From Lentisalinibacter salinarum (GTDB lineage Bacteria; Pseudomonadota; Gammaproteobacteria; Steroidobacterales; Woeseiaceae): a stretch of 64,000 bases of DNA. The stretch spans positions 248,001-312,000 of the forward strand of contig NZ_JAPDRH010000002.1 of NCBI RefSeq assembly GCF_040706555.1. Reading direction: 5' to 3'. The notes below the pieces were generated by a model, which ran no database searches, was not told the DNA's origin, and saw only the letters and a program-made list of their open reading frames with translations. The position numbers were made by a program, and so were the translations under genes. This document shows positions 44,720-53,258 of the stretch, one piece after another. Position 1 is the stretch's first letter, and every line of letters starts with the position of its first letter.

Positions 44720-45367
44720 TCAGTCACCCGCCAGATTGGACAGCATGACAGTGCGTCCGGACAGGATGTGGTAGCGCATGGCGGACTCCGCCCACTCCCC
44801 GTCCCGTTCCCGGATGGCATCGACCAGCGCGCGATGCTGGTCGAAACTCTGGCGCAGGTGCTCCGGTGTGTAGCGGTTGAAGGCCTGCACCAGCACCGGT
44901 ACGCCCACCACCTGCTGCAGCGCGGCCGACAGGCGCCGGCTGTCGGCCATGGCGACGATGCGGCCATGCAGTTCGCCGTCCAGCTTCATGTAGTCGGCCC
45001 GGGCGGTGTCGTCCCCGCGCTCGAGCACGGCGGCCATGGCTGCGATGACGTGGTCCAGCGCCGCGACGCCCTCCGCGGTGGCCTTCTGCGCGGCCATCTT
45101 CGCCGCGAAGCTCTCGATCACGGCGCCCAGCGCGAAGATCTCCTCGGCCTCCTCCGCGTCGATGTGGCTGACGACGCCGCCCCGCCGCGGCTCGATCTGC
45201 ACGAGGCCCTCGGACTCGAGCCGCCGCAGTGCCTCGCGCACGGGCGTGCGGCTCACCTCCAGGTCCGCGCAGAGCTGACGCTCCTTCAGCCGCGCGCCGG
45301 GCGCATAGTCGCCGCTGAAGATGCGGTCTCGAAGCATGCGGTAGGCCTTCTCGGACGCGACGCTCAA
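44720..45367 (-). CDS. GntR-family regulator (FCD domain)
   Basis: A 215-residue regulator with the GntR winged helix at residues 5-70 (YRMLRDRIFSGDYAPGARLKERQLCADLEVSRTPVREALRRLESEGLVQIEPRRGGVVSHI) and a helical FCD ligand-binding domain with the conserved D-x3-H (DGELHGRIV) and later HRALVDAI histidine. The TTG start has GGAGG eight bases upstream. TGGTATACCA palindromes flank the gene on both sides, before hyuA and before the MmgE/PrpD gene. By analogy with the family, it probably represses the catabolic genes until a pathway acid binds the FCD domain. Confidence 0.93.
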   Translation of the reverse strand: MSVASEKAYRMLRDRIFSGDYAPGARLKERQLCADLEVSRTPVREALRRLESEGLVQIEPRRGGVVSHIDAEEAEEIFALGAVIESFAAKMAAQKATAEGVAALDHVIAAMAAVLERGDDTARADYMKLDGELHGRIVAMADSRRLSAALQQVVGVPVLVQAFNRYTPEHLRQSFDQHRALVDAIRERDGEWAESAMRYHILSGRTVMLSNLAGD

Positions 45368-45477
45368 ACCGGTTCCCTCCTTTGCGCCGGGCCTCCCGGC
45401 CGGCTCGACAAAGCCGGGTTCCGCGCACTGATTTGACGGTCCGGGCTGCGACGTCCGTCTTGCATGCCCGGCAAATC

Positions 45478-45487
45478 TGGTATACCA
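45478..45487. promoter_or_regulatory. Predicted GntR operator in the gntR / MmgE-PrpD divergent promoter
   Basis: TGGTATACCA, identical to the core in front of hyuA. It lies 60 bp before the MmgE/PrpD ATG and 111 bp before the gntR start. The TATACC within it could overlap a -10 element with TTGCAT (45460) as a loosely spaced -35. Confidence 0.75.
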
Positions 45488-45546
45488 AACCGGCCCTCAG
45501 CCGGCAATCGGGGCTGATACCCGGCGCAGCAAGCGGAGAACGAATC

Positions 45547-46920
45547 ATGGGGACCGTCGTCGACTCGATCATCGATTTCCTGCATGGCGAGGCGCTGCAG
45601 GACCCCCCGCCCGCCGCGCTGGCGACCGCGGCGAACGGCTTCACCGACTGCGTGGCCGTCATGCTCGCCGGTGCGCGCGAGCCCGTGACCGTGAACCTGG
45701 TGCGCCACGTGCGGGCCACCGGCGGCCGGCCGCAGAGCCGGCTGCTGTTGGGAGCGGAACGCGCCACCGTCGCACAGGCCGCGCTGGTCGGCACGGGCGC
45801 GGCCCACGCGCTGGATTTCGACGACTATGCCTACTCCAATCACGTCTCGGCGCTCATGGTGCCGGCGATACTCGCCGAGGCGGAGCGTGCAGGCGCCGAC
45901 GGTGCGGCCATGCTGCGCGCCTACCTCGCTGGCTTCGAGGCCTGGGGCGCCGTGATGAAACGCGAGCCGGATCATCTGCACTCCAAGGGCTGGCACCCGA
46001 CCGGCGTGTTCGGCCCCATCGGCGTCGCCGCCGCACTCAGCCATCTGCGCGGCCTCGACGCCGGGCAGACACGCAACGCGCTCGGTCTCGCCGCGGCGGC
46101 CGGCGGCGGGGTGATGGACAACTTCGGCACGCAGGCCAAACCGTTCCAGGGCGCCCGTGCCGCGGAGGCCGGCGTGGTGGCCGTCGAACTGGCGCTGGCC
46201 GGCCTGGACGCCGGGCCGCATGCCATCGACGGCGACGGGGGCCTGCTCGCGGCGCTCTCCCCGGCGGGCAACGTGGACCTGGAGACGCCGCCGGACTGGC
46301 TGGGGCGAAAGTGGCTGGCGGCGAAGGACGGCATCAACATCAAGCTGCACCCGACGGTGGGTGCCTCCCAGCGCGCCATCGACGCCGCCATCCAGCTGCA
46401 TCGCGACAGCGGCCCGGCGCCGGAAGCCATCGCGCGCGTGATCGCGCGGGTGAGCGAGAAACACGCGGCGGTGATGCGCTTCCACCGGCCGGCCACGGCG
46501 CTGGAGGCCAAGTTCAGCCTGGAGTTCGGCGTCGCCGCCGGGCTGATCGCCGGCAAGGTGGGCCTGGCCGAAGTCAGCGACGACTTCGTGCGCCGGCGCG
46601 ATGTCCGCGCGCTGATGGAGCGGGTCACGATCGAGGTGGGGCCGGACGACGACCCGGACTACCCGGTGGGCGCGAAATCCGATTCCGTGGCGATCGAGCT
46701 GACCGACGGCAACCGCATCGAGAGCGAACCGGTGCACCGTTTCCGCGGCCACGGCCACAACCCGGTCACCCGCGAGGAGCTGAAGGCGAAGTTCGACGAC
46801 TGCGTCGCGCCGGCCGCCGGCCGGCCGATGGCGGATCGTCTGTTCGAGATGCTGCAGGACCTCGCCTCGCTCACCGGCGTCGACGCCCTGCCGGTCATCG
46901 AATTGCCAATGGTCGAATAG
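45547..46920 (+). CDS. MmgE/PrpD-family protein
   Basis: A 457-residue protein of the MmgE/PrpD fold, which includes 2-methylcitrate dehydratase, aconitate decarboxylase and isomerases of amide or acid intermediates. Blocks: FTDCVAVMLAGAREPV, GTGAAHALDFDDYAYSNHVSALMVPAILAEAE (the conserved H-A-L-D-F-D-D motif), GWHPTGVFGPIGVAAALSHLRGLD, and KLHPTVGASQRAIDAAIQL. The ATG follows GGAGAA seven bases away; the open frame extends upstream through the operator and is not coding there. No prp genes are near, so a propionate role is unlikely; a dehydratase or isomerase step in the hyu pathway is inferred. Its C-terminus is encoded by a 15-bp tandem repeat that also provides the stop codon. Confidence 0.9.
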   Translation: MGTVVDSIIDFLHGEALQDPPPAALATAANGFTDCVAVMLAGAREPVTVNLVRHVRATGGRPQSRLLLGAERATVAQAALVGTGAAHALDFDDYAYSNHVSALMVPAILAEAERAGADGAAMLRAYLAGFEAWGAVMKREPDHLHSKGWHPTGVFGPIGVAAALSHLRGLDAGQTRNALGLAAAAGGGVMDNFGTQAKPFQGARAAEAGVVAVELALAGLDAGPHAIDGDGGLLAALSPAGNVDLETPPDWLGRKWLAAKDGINIKLHPTVGASQRAIDAAIQLHRDSGPAPEAIARVIARVSEKHAAVMRFHRPATALEAKFSLEFGVAAGLIAGKVGLAEVSDDFVRRRDVRALMERVTIEVGPDDDPDYPVGAKSDSVAIELTDGNRIESEPVHRFRGHGHNPVTREELKAKFDDCVAPAAGRPMADRLFEMLQDLASLTGVDALPVIELPMVE

Positions 46921-46965
46921 CCGATCTTAGAATTACCGATCTTCGTATTACCGATCGTCGAGTCG
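46891..46965. repeat. 15-bp imperfect tandem repeat, five units, over the MmgE/PrpD stop
   Basis: Units: CCGGTCATCGAATTG, CCAATGGTCGAATAG, CCGATCTTAGAATTA, CCGATCTTCGTATTA, CCGATCGTCGAGTCG. They are in frame with the gene (PVIEL, PMVE-stop); the stop TAG is the last triplet of unit 2, where other units have TTG, TTA or TCG. Confidence 0.8.
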
Positions 46966-46987
46966 AAGCGGGACCGGATTCCGCCGC

Positions 46988-48286
46988 TCAACCCCGAGGC
47001 CGTCGGGCCAGGATCTCCTCCACCCGGGCGGCCGTCGCCAGCAATCGGGCGTCGCGGAAACGCCCGGCCACCAGCTGGATGCCCACCGGCAGGCCGCGCG
47101 CGCCGCTGAATCCGGGCAGCGTGACCGCCGGCGCGTGCAGACCCGTCCACAGCCGGTTGAACACGGCGTCGCCGGTGGAGGCGAGGCCGGCGGGCGCCTC
47201 GCCGGGTACCGCCGGCACCAGCCAGGCGTCGTCATCGGCCATGGCCTCATCGAAACGCGGCCGCAGGCTGCCGAGGTAGTCCGCCGCCCAGGCGAGCGCG
47301 GCGCCGTCGATGCCGCGGCTGTTCTCCACCTCGGCCACGAACTCGGCGTGCAGCTCGCGGGGCCAGCACAGGTACTCCGACAGGAACGCCGTGCGGCCTT
47401 CCCCGTGCATGATGATGTCCTGGGCCTCGTTCAGGCGCTCGACGCCGGCAGGGCCGTCGACATCGCGCACCTCGATGCCCGCGCCGCGCAGCGCAGTCAC
47501 CGTTTCTTCCAGCGCGCGCCGGGTATCCGGTCCGGCGGCATCCCAGTAGGGTGTGCGCCAGAAGCCGATGCGCCCCACGGGCTCCGCGCCGTCCCCGTCG
47601 TTCCCGTCGCCGTTCCGGTGGATGCGGAACGCGCGGGCGAGCAGCGCCAGGTCCGCCACGCTGCGCGCCATCCAGCCGATCGTATCCAGGCTCGGAGCGT
47701 ACGGCTTCATGCCCTCCACCGGCACCGTGCCGAAGGTGGGCTTCATGCCGGCGACGCCGCAGAAGGCGGCGGGCCGGATGGTCGAGCCCCCGGTCTGTGT
47801 GCCGAGGGCGATCGGCGCCATGCCGGCGGCCACCGCCGCGCCGGAGCCGGAGGAAGAGCCGCCCGGCGTATGGCCGTGATCGTGAGGATTCACAGTCTCC
47901 GCGGTGCGACCGAGGGAGGCGAATTCCACGGTCTGGGCCTTGCCCAGGATCACCGCGCCTTCCGCCCGCAGTATTGCGACGCAGGCCGCATCCCGGGACG
48001 GCCGATGGCCGGCATAGAGCGGCGAGCCATATTCCGTCGGCATGTCCGCCGTGTGGATGACATCCTTGACGGCCACCGGCACGCCGCGCAACAGCCCGCC
48101 CGCGGAGACCTCGTCGATCTCCCGGGCACGCTCCCGCGCCGCCTCCGCCCCGACGTGGGCGAATGCATGGATCCGCCCCTCACTGCCGTCGATCACCGCC
48201 AGACAGGCCTCTACGGCTTCGGTCGCCGTGAGTTCGCCCTTCGCGATGGCGCGAACGATGTCGGTGGCGGTCGGCAGATCGATCAT
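46988..48286 (-). CDS. Amidase (amidase-signature family)
   Basis: A 432-residue amidase-signature hydrolase. The Ser-cisSer-Lys triad is visible: Lys in GVPVAVKDVIHTADMPT, the Gly/Ser-rich GHTPGGSSSGSGAAVAAGM and the nucleophile segment GTQTGGSTIRPAAFCGVAGMKPTFG. The family cleaves amides such as those formed during hydantoin or barbiturate breakdown (N-carbamoyl compounds, allophanate) and of indole-acetamide type. I choose the ATG at 48286 because homologues begin with a similar helix (DLPTATDIVRAIAKGELTATEAVEACL); the upstream open frame is Arg/Pro-rich. It is convergent with the MmgE/PrpD gene and probably serves the same catabolic island. Confidence 0.92.
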   Translation of the reverse strand: MIDLPTATDIVRAIAKGELTATEAVEACLAVIDGSEGRIHAFAHVGAEAARERAREIDEVSAGGLLRGVPVAVKDVIHTADMPTEYGSPLYAGHRPSRDAACVAILRAEGAVILGKAQTVEFASLGRTAETVNPHDHGHTPGGSSSGSGAAVAAGMAPIALGTQTGGSTIRPAAFCGVAGMKPTFGTVPVEGMKPYAPSLDTIGWMARSVADLALLARAFRIHRNGDGNDGDGAEPVGRIGFWRTPYWDAAGPDTRRALEETVTALRGAGIEVRDVDGPAGVERLNEAQDIIMHGEGRTAFLSEYLCWPRELHAEFVAEVENSRGIDGAALAWAADYLGSLRPRFDEAMADDDAWLVPAVPGEAPAGLASTGDAVFNRLWTGLHAPAVTLPGFSGARGLPVGIQLVAGRFRDARLLATAARVEEILARRPRG

Positions 48287-48537
48287 GGTCGTCGGCAGTC
48301 GGCTGAACCGGCGCGGAGTATACGCCGGCTGCGCCCCGCGCAGAAAAACCGGTGCCGGGCGGCACCCATTGCCGGCAGCGTCAAGGCCGGACACGACGCG
48401 CAACTCAAGCTCTGGCAACATAGGCACTCGCTGCTGCGGCCGCGGGACGGCCGAGCCGCCCATACTGCGAATACCATAATGCGAGTACAGCAAGGGCAGG
48501 GACCCGGCGTCCGTCTGCCATCACCACGGGGGAATCG

Positions 48538-50532
48538 ATGAAGAACTCACTGTCCGGGCGCCTCGCTATGCCCGTCGTCATGGTCCTGCTCGCCGCGGGC
48601 TGCAGCGCCGACCAGGAGATTCCTTACAGCGAAGATGCCGACGCGGCCGGCGCGACCGCGCCGACGACGGCCACCGTCAAGTCGAACCGGCGCGTCCTCG
48701 ACGTGCGTCCGTTCGACAACGAGCGGGACTTCGAGCGGGCCCGCCGCGGCCTGATCGCCAGCGTGCCCGAGCTGCGCATCGGTCCGGCGGAACGCCCGGT
48801 CTGGGACATGACCGCCTACGAGTTCCTGGAGGAGGCGGAATTCGACTCCATCAACCCGAGCCTGCGGCGTCAGGCGCGGCTGAACAACATCCACGGACTG
48901 TTCGAGGTCACCGACGGCGTCTATCAGCTGCGCGGTTTCGACCTCTCGAATATGACGCTCATCGAGGGCGAGACGGGCTGGATCGTGGTGGACCCGCTGA
49001 CTGCCACCGAGACCGCCGCGGCCGCCATGGCCTTCGCCAATGCCGAACTCGGCGAGCGGCCGGTCCGCGCCATCATCTTCACTCACAGCCACGCGGACCA
49101 CTTCGGCGGCGTACTCGGCATCACGAGCGCCGAGGAGGCACGCGAACAGGGTATCCGTGTCATCGCGCCGGAAGGTTTCCTGGAGGAGGCCACCAGCGAG
49201 AACGTGATCGCCGGCGTCGCCATGGGCCGGCGCGCCGGCTACATGTACGGCCGGCGCCTGCCCCGCAGCCCGCGCGGGCACGTGGGCTCGGGGCTCGGTA
49301 AGAGCCCGGCCTTCGGCACCATCGCCATCCTGGAGCCCACCGAGATCGTCGACACGACGCCCCAGGAGATGACCATCGACGGCGTGCCATTCGTGTTCCA
49401 GAACGCGCCCCACTCGGAGGCGCCGGCGGAGCTGACCTTCTACCTGCCCGAGCAGAAGGCCTGGTGCGGCGCCGAGATCGTCTCGCGCAACATGCACAAC
49501 ATCTACACGCTGCGCGGCGCGAAGGTGCGTGACGCGCTGCTGTGGAGCGGCTACATCGACGAGGCGCTGCAGCTGTTCGGCGAGGCCGAGGTGTATTTCG
49601 GCAGCCACCACTGGCCGGTGTGGGGCAACGGCGAGGTCGTGGAATTCCTCGAGCAGCAGCGCGACCTGTACAAGTACATCCACGATCAGACGCTGCGCAT
49701 GGCCAACCAGGGCATGACGCCGAAGGAGATCGCCGAGGAAATCGCCCTGCCCGCCTCGCTGCAGCAGTCGTTCGCCAACATGGGTTACTACGGCACGCTG
49801 AAACACAACGCCAAGGCGGTCTACCAGGGTTATTTCGGCTGGTACGACGGCAACCCGGCCAATCTGGACCCGCTGCCGCCCGTGGCCGCCGGCGAACGTT
49901 ACGTGGACTACATGGGCGGCGCCGACGAGTTGCTGCGCAAGGCGAGCGCTTCCTTCGACGAGGGCGACTACCGCTGGGTGGCGGAGGTGCTGAATCACCT
50001 GGTCATGGCCGAGCCCGAGAACGCCGACGCCCGCGCTCTGCTGGCCCGCACCTACGACCAGCTGGGCTATCAGGCGGAGTCCGGCCCCTGGCGGGACGTG
50101 TATCTGTCCGCCGCCTACGAACTCCGGCATGGGCCGCCCGAGCAGGGCATCTCGCTGGCCAACGCCATCGACCTGCTGCGTCACACGCCCACGGAACGTT
50201 TCCTCGACGCCATGGCCGTGCGCCTGAACGGACCGAAGGCGGCGGACGAGGAACTCACCGTCAACCTGGTGTTCACCGACCTGGAAGAGACCTATGTGCT
50301 GGTGATCGAGAACGGCGTGCTGCACCACTACCGGCGGGACGCGGACCCGCAGGCGAACGCCACGCTGAGCCTGACCCGGGACGCCTATCTGGGCCTGGCG
50401 GCCGGTGCCATCGGCCTCACCGACCTGCTGACGTCCGACGACATCACGCTGGAAGGCAGCAAGCTCGACCTGGTGCGGTTCTTCAGCCTGCTGGAGCGGC
50501 CCGAGGGGACGTTCGACATCGTGACGCCCTAG
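48538..50532 (+). CDS. Alkylsulfatase-like metallo-hydrolase (lipoprotein)
   Basis: A 664-residue SdsA1/BDS1-type sulfatase. The metallo-beta-lactamase fold has the metal-binding THSHADHFGG motif (about residue 180) and the later CGAEIVSRNMHNIYTLRG and FGSHHWPVWG histidines; a dimerisation region and an SCP2-like C-terminal domain (LTVNLVFTDLEETYVLVIENGVLHHYRRDADPQANATLSLTRDAYLGLAAG) follow. Such enzymes release sulfate from alkyl sulfates such as SDS. The N-terminus MKNSLSGRLAMPVVMVLLAAGCSAD carries a lipobox (LAAGC), so it is predicted to be membrane-anchored in the periplasm. A GGGGGAA lies before the ATG. It stands as a single gene. Confidence 0.93.
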   Translation: MKNSLSGRLAMPVVMVLLAAGCSADQEIPYSEDADAAGATAPTTATVKSNRRVLDVRPFDNERDFERARRGLIASVPELRIGPAERPVWDMTAYEFLEEAEFDSINPSLRRQARLNNIHGLFEVTDGVYQLRGFDLSNMTLIEGETGWIVVDPLTATETAAAAMAFANAELGERPVRAIIFTHSHADHFGGVLGITSAEEAREQGIRVIAPEGFLEEATSENVIAGVAMGRRAGYMYGRRLPRSPRGHVGSGLGKSPAFGTIAILEPTEIVDTTPQEMTIDGVPFVFQNAPHSEAPAELTFYLPEQKAWCGAEIVSRNMHNIYTLRGAKVRDALLWSGYIDEALQLFGEAEVYFGSHHWPVWGNGEVVEFLEQQRDLYKYIHDQTLRMANQGMTPKEIAEEIALPASLQQSFANMGYYGTLKHNAKAVYQGYFGWYDGNPANLDPLPPVAAGERYVDYMGGADELLRKASASFDEGDYRWVAEVLNHLVMAEPENADARALLARTYDQLGYQAESGPWRDVYLSAAYELRHGPPEQGISLANAIDLLRHTPTERFLDAMAVRLNGPKAADEELTVNLVFTDLEETYVLVIENGVLHHYRRDADPQANATLSLTRDAYLGLAAGAIGLTDLLTSDDITLEGSKLDLVRFFSLLERPEGTFDIVTP

Positions 50533-50569
50533 TACGGGTAGCCAGTCCGGGTAGCTAGTCCGGGTACCA
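50531..50569. repeat. 13-bp tandem repeat, three units, spanning two convergent stops
   Basis: AGTACGGGTAGCC, AGTCCGGGTAGCT and AGTCCGGGTACCA follow each other. The alkylsulfatase stop (50530-50532) enters the first unit, and the deacetylase stop on the other strand (50555-50557) lies at the junction of units 2 and 3. Confidence 0.7.
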
Positions 50570-51661
50570 GCTGCCGTCGGCTCGCGGCTTGATCCAGAGG
50601 TAGCTGTACCAGTAGTAGACGTCGGACGCGTCCCGGGCCGGCACCGTGCAGTTGAACTTGCTGCGCCCGGGTGCGAGCGGCGCGCGGGCGCGGATCGTCG
50701 CCTCGTCGTCCTGCCAGCTGATGCGCGCAGGCTCCTGCCCGGTGACGAAACAGTTCAGGCGCTCGCGGTCGTAGGGGCCCTCGGGAATCCGGACCCGCAG
50801 TTCGGGCGGGCCGGCATCCGCCGCCAGCACGCGGCTGTCCGGCGCCAGCACCTTTACGGGCAGCGGGCGGCTGTCGAGCTTGTCGCCCAGCGAATCCAGG
50901 TCCGCATAGGCGGCGGCCACGGGAAAGCGAGGCAGGTGCCGCCGGTCCGATGCGGGCCCGACCGGTCCGGACTGCTGACCGAAGGCCACGAGGCCGAGAT
51001 CCGCCACGACATTTTCCAGGTCGCGGTCGAATTCCCCGTACGGATAGGCGAAATAGGCGAGCGGCGCCTGCAGTTCGTCGGCGAGCCGCGAACCGGCGTG
51101 GCGGATGTCGGCGGCAACGCGTTCACGCCACTCGCCCGCGGACTCACCCGGCCGGCGGCGGATCATGTGCCGGTGTGCGCGGCTGTGGTTGCCTACCGTG
51201 CCGCCGCGCCGCTCGATCTCACGCAGTTGATCCCAGCTCAGATAGCCGCCGTAGTCGTCGTCGATGTAATCCGTGCTGGCGAACACCGTGAAGGGCCAGC
51301 CCCGCCGCTCCAGCCGCGGCAGCGCCTCCGTGTACACCGACTCGTAGGCGTCGTCGAAGGTGATGGCCACGGCATCCGGCGGCAGTGCAACGCCGTCTTC
51401 GATCGCGCTGACGATCGCCTCCAGCGGGACCACGGTGTAGTCGGCGAGATAATCCAGATGATCCTCGAAGGTCGCCGGCGTCACGCTGGTGGACGGTGGC
51501 GTGTCCCCGCTCACGTGGTGATAGAGCAGGATCACCGCATGCGCCTGCGACGCCGGATCGGCGGGCGTGGCCGTGGAATCCTCCGCATTGCAGGCGACCG
51601 AGACGAGCGCGAGCAGGACGACCGCGCAGCACCGTTGCGTACGCTGCCCGCGGCTACGCAC
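50555..51661 (-). CDS. Polysaccharide deacetylase (NodB domain) lipoprotein
   Basis: A 368-residue exported protein with a NodB homology domain: HAVILLYHHVSGDTPPSTSVTPATFEDHLDYL, AITFDDAYESVYTEALPRLERRGWPFTVFAST (TFDD catalytic Asp), GTVGNHSRAHRHM (H-x3-H metal ligands), LAYFAYPYGEFD. It would remove N-acetyl groups from a cell-envelope or extracellular polysaccharide. The N-terminal MRSRGQRTQRCCAVVLLALVSVACNAED ends in a lipobox-like SVAC, so it is probably lipidated. A C-terminal domain (about 265-368) is of unknown fold. GTG start overlapping the upstream Bax-like gene by 8 bp; the two probably act together on the cell wall. Confidence 0.9.
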   Translation of the reverse strand: MRSRGQRTQRCCAVVLLALVSVACNAEDSTATPADPASQAHAVILLYHHVSGDTPPSTSVTPATFEDHLDYLADYTVVPLEAIVSAIEDGVALPPDAVAITFDDAYESVYTEALPRLERRGWPFTVFASTDYIDDDYGGYLSWDQLREIERRGGTVGNHSRAHRHMIRRRPGESAGEWRERVAADIRHAGSRLADELQAPLAYFAYPYGEFDRDLENVVADLGLVAFGQQSGPVGPASDRRHLPRFPVAAAYADLDSLGDKLDSRPLPVKVLAPDSRVLAADAGPPELRVRIPEGPYDRERLNCFVTGQEPARISWQDDEATIRARAPLAPGRSKFNCTVPARDASDVYYWYSYLWIKPRADGSWYPD

Positions 51662-52433
51662 CGGTCTGCTCCAGGTCGTTGTAGCGGATCAGCCCCTTGA
51701 TCTCGTCCACGTAGGCTTGTCCCCGCTCCGAATAGCGTTGCAGCTGCTCGGCCAGCACCAGGCCGGAGAGCGGCCTGCCCTGCGCCCGCAGGCCGGCGCG
51801 CACGCGGCGCAGTTCCCTGTAGCTCCGGTTCGTGTTGATATTGCGAAGATAGCTCGCTACGGACTCGCGGGGACTGTCGAAGGCCCGCACCTCGTGGCTG
51901 CGTTCGGCCGCCCGCGCCCGCGGCACCAGGCCGCAACCCGCGTCGTAGCACCACTCGCCGAAGAAGTTGTTGCCCTTGCGGGCGAAACGGGAAGTGCCCC
52001 AGCCGGATTCCTTGGCCGCCTGCGCCAGCGCGAGAGAGACCGGCACCACATCCACCCGGCGCAGCAGCGCCATGATCAGGGTGTCGTCTTCGTACTCTTG
52101 CGGGTCCAGCCCGTAGTCCTCCGCCAGGCCGTGCAGCCAGCGGCGATCCAGCCAGCCGAGTCCATCTTCGGCGGCCAGCTCCTCGAGGCGGCGTCTCTCC
52201 TCGAGCACCCGCGTGTTCTCGGCCTCGATGATCGGACGGAGGAACTCGAAGAAGCGCACCTTGCGCTCGGCGCCGGCCTCGTACTGGCGGAAATCCGGCA
52301 CCCGGTCGCCGCTCAGCAGAAGGAACAGACCTGTGAACAACAGGACGGCGACGGCTGCGACGGCCGCCGCCACGAGCATCTCGCGTCCGGCGAGGGCGCG
52401 GCGCAGATTCTGTAGTCGATCACTGGAAAACAT
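51654..52433 (-). CDS. Bax-like glucosaminidase-domain protein
   Basis: A 259-residue protein anchored by one N-terminal transmembrane helix (about residues 20-42) with a periplasmic glucosaminidase (GH73-like) domain like E. coli Bax: VDVVPVSLALAQAAKESGWGTSRFARKGNNFFGEWCY, in which the Glu of AAKESGWGTSRFA is the expected catalytic acid, then SVASYLRNINTNRSYRELRRVRAGLRAQG and YSERGQAYVDEIKGLIRYNDL. It would cut peptidoglycan glycan strands. It is co-transcribed with the polysaccharide deacetylase (8-bp overlap), suggesting linked cell-wall remodelling. Confidence 0.92.
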   Translation of the reverse strand: MFSSDRLQNLRRALAGREMLVAAAVAAVAVLLFTGLFLLLSGDRVPDFRQYEAGAERKVRFFEFLRPIIEAENTRVLEERRRLEELAAEDGLGWLDRRWLHGLAEDYGLDPQEYEDDTLIMALLRRVDVVPVSLALAQAAKESGWGTSRFARKGNNFFGEWCYDAGCGLVPRARAAERSHEVRAFDSPRESVASYLRNINTNRSYRELRRVRAGLRAQGRPLSGLVLAEQLQRYSERGQAYVDEIKGLIRYNDLEQTGA

Positions 52434-52523
52434 GGCAGGGATACTAACATCCGCTCCTTTCCGCCTCTGCAGGACGGCCGGTGAGGCGTTAAGGTGTCAC
52501 CGGGGACGACACGGGAGCGACCG

Positions 52524-53258
52524 ATGGAACAGCATGACAAACCGCCGGCCGGCTACGACGACCTGCGTGCCCTCTTCGTCAACTGCACGCTTAAGCGCTC
52601 GCCGGAGCCCTCGCACACCGATAGGCTGATGGAAGCCTCACGGAACATCTTGCGCGGGCAGGGCGTCGCCGTGGAGTCCGTGCGGGCCGTCGACCACCAC
52701 ATCGCGCCCGGCGTGCAGCCGGACATGACCGAGCACGGCCACGAGCGCGACGACTGGCCGGCGCTGTACGAGAAAGTCCATGCCGCCGATATCCTGGTGA
52801 TCGGCACGCCCATCTGGCTGGGCGAGAAATCCTCCGTGTGCTCACGGGTGATCGAGCGGCTCTATTCCCAGTCCGGCGAGACCAACGAGAAGGGCCAGTA
52901 CGTCTACTACGGCCGCGTCGGCGGCTGCATCGTCACCGGCAACGAGGACGGCGTGAAGCACGTGGGCATGGGCGTGATGTACGCGCTGCAGCACCTGGGC
53001 TACGTCATCCCGCCCCAGTGCGACGCCGGCTGGATCGGCGAGGCGGGACCCGGCCCGAGCTACGGCGATCCGTCAGGGGACGGACCGGTCGGCTTCGACA
53101 ACGAATTCACCCAGCGCAACGTCACCTTCATGAGCTGGAACCTCATGCACCTGGCGCGGATGCTGAAGGACGCCGGCGGCATCCCGGCGTACGGCAACCA
53201 GCGAAGCGCGTGGGAGGCCGGCGAACGCTTCGGCTTCGAGAATCCCGAGTACCGCTAG
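52524..53258 (+). CDS. NAD(P)H-dependent FMN reductase / flavodoxin-fold oxidoreductase
   Basis: A 244-residue flavodoxin-like protein: LRALFVNCTLKRSPEPSHTDRLMEASRNIL (the N-terminal strand and phosphate loop), ADILVIGTPIWLGEKSSVCSRVIERLYSQSGET, and GGCIVTGNEDGVKHVGMGVMYALQHLGYVIPPQCDAGWIGEAGPGPSYGD. It probably binds FMN and reduces flavin or quinone-like substrates with NAD(P)H. GGGAG stands seven bases before the ATG at 52524, preferred to a GTG ten codons upstream. Its end overlaps the convergent decarboxylase gene by 4 bp. Confidence 0.88.
   Translation: MEQHDKPPAGYDDLRALFVNCTLKRSPEPSHTDRLMEASRNILRGQGVAVESVRAVDHHIAPGVQPDMTEHGHERDDWPALYEKVHAADILVIGTPIWLGEKSSVCSRVIERLYSQSGETNEKGQYVYYGRVGGCIVTGNEDGVKHVGMGVMYALQHLGYVIPPQCDAGWIGEAGPGPSYGDPSGDGPVGFDNEFTQRNVTFMSWNLMHLARMLKDAGGIPAYGNQRSAWEAGERFGFENPEYR

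Noticed and set aside
42449..45436. 995-codon plus-strand open frame
   Set aside because: Antisense to hyuA and gntR, low-complexity translation without recognisable domains.
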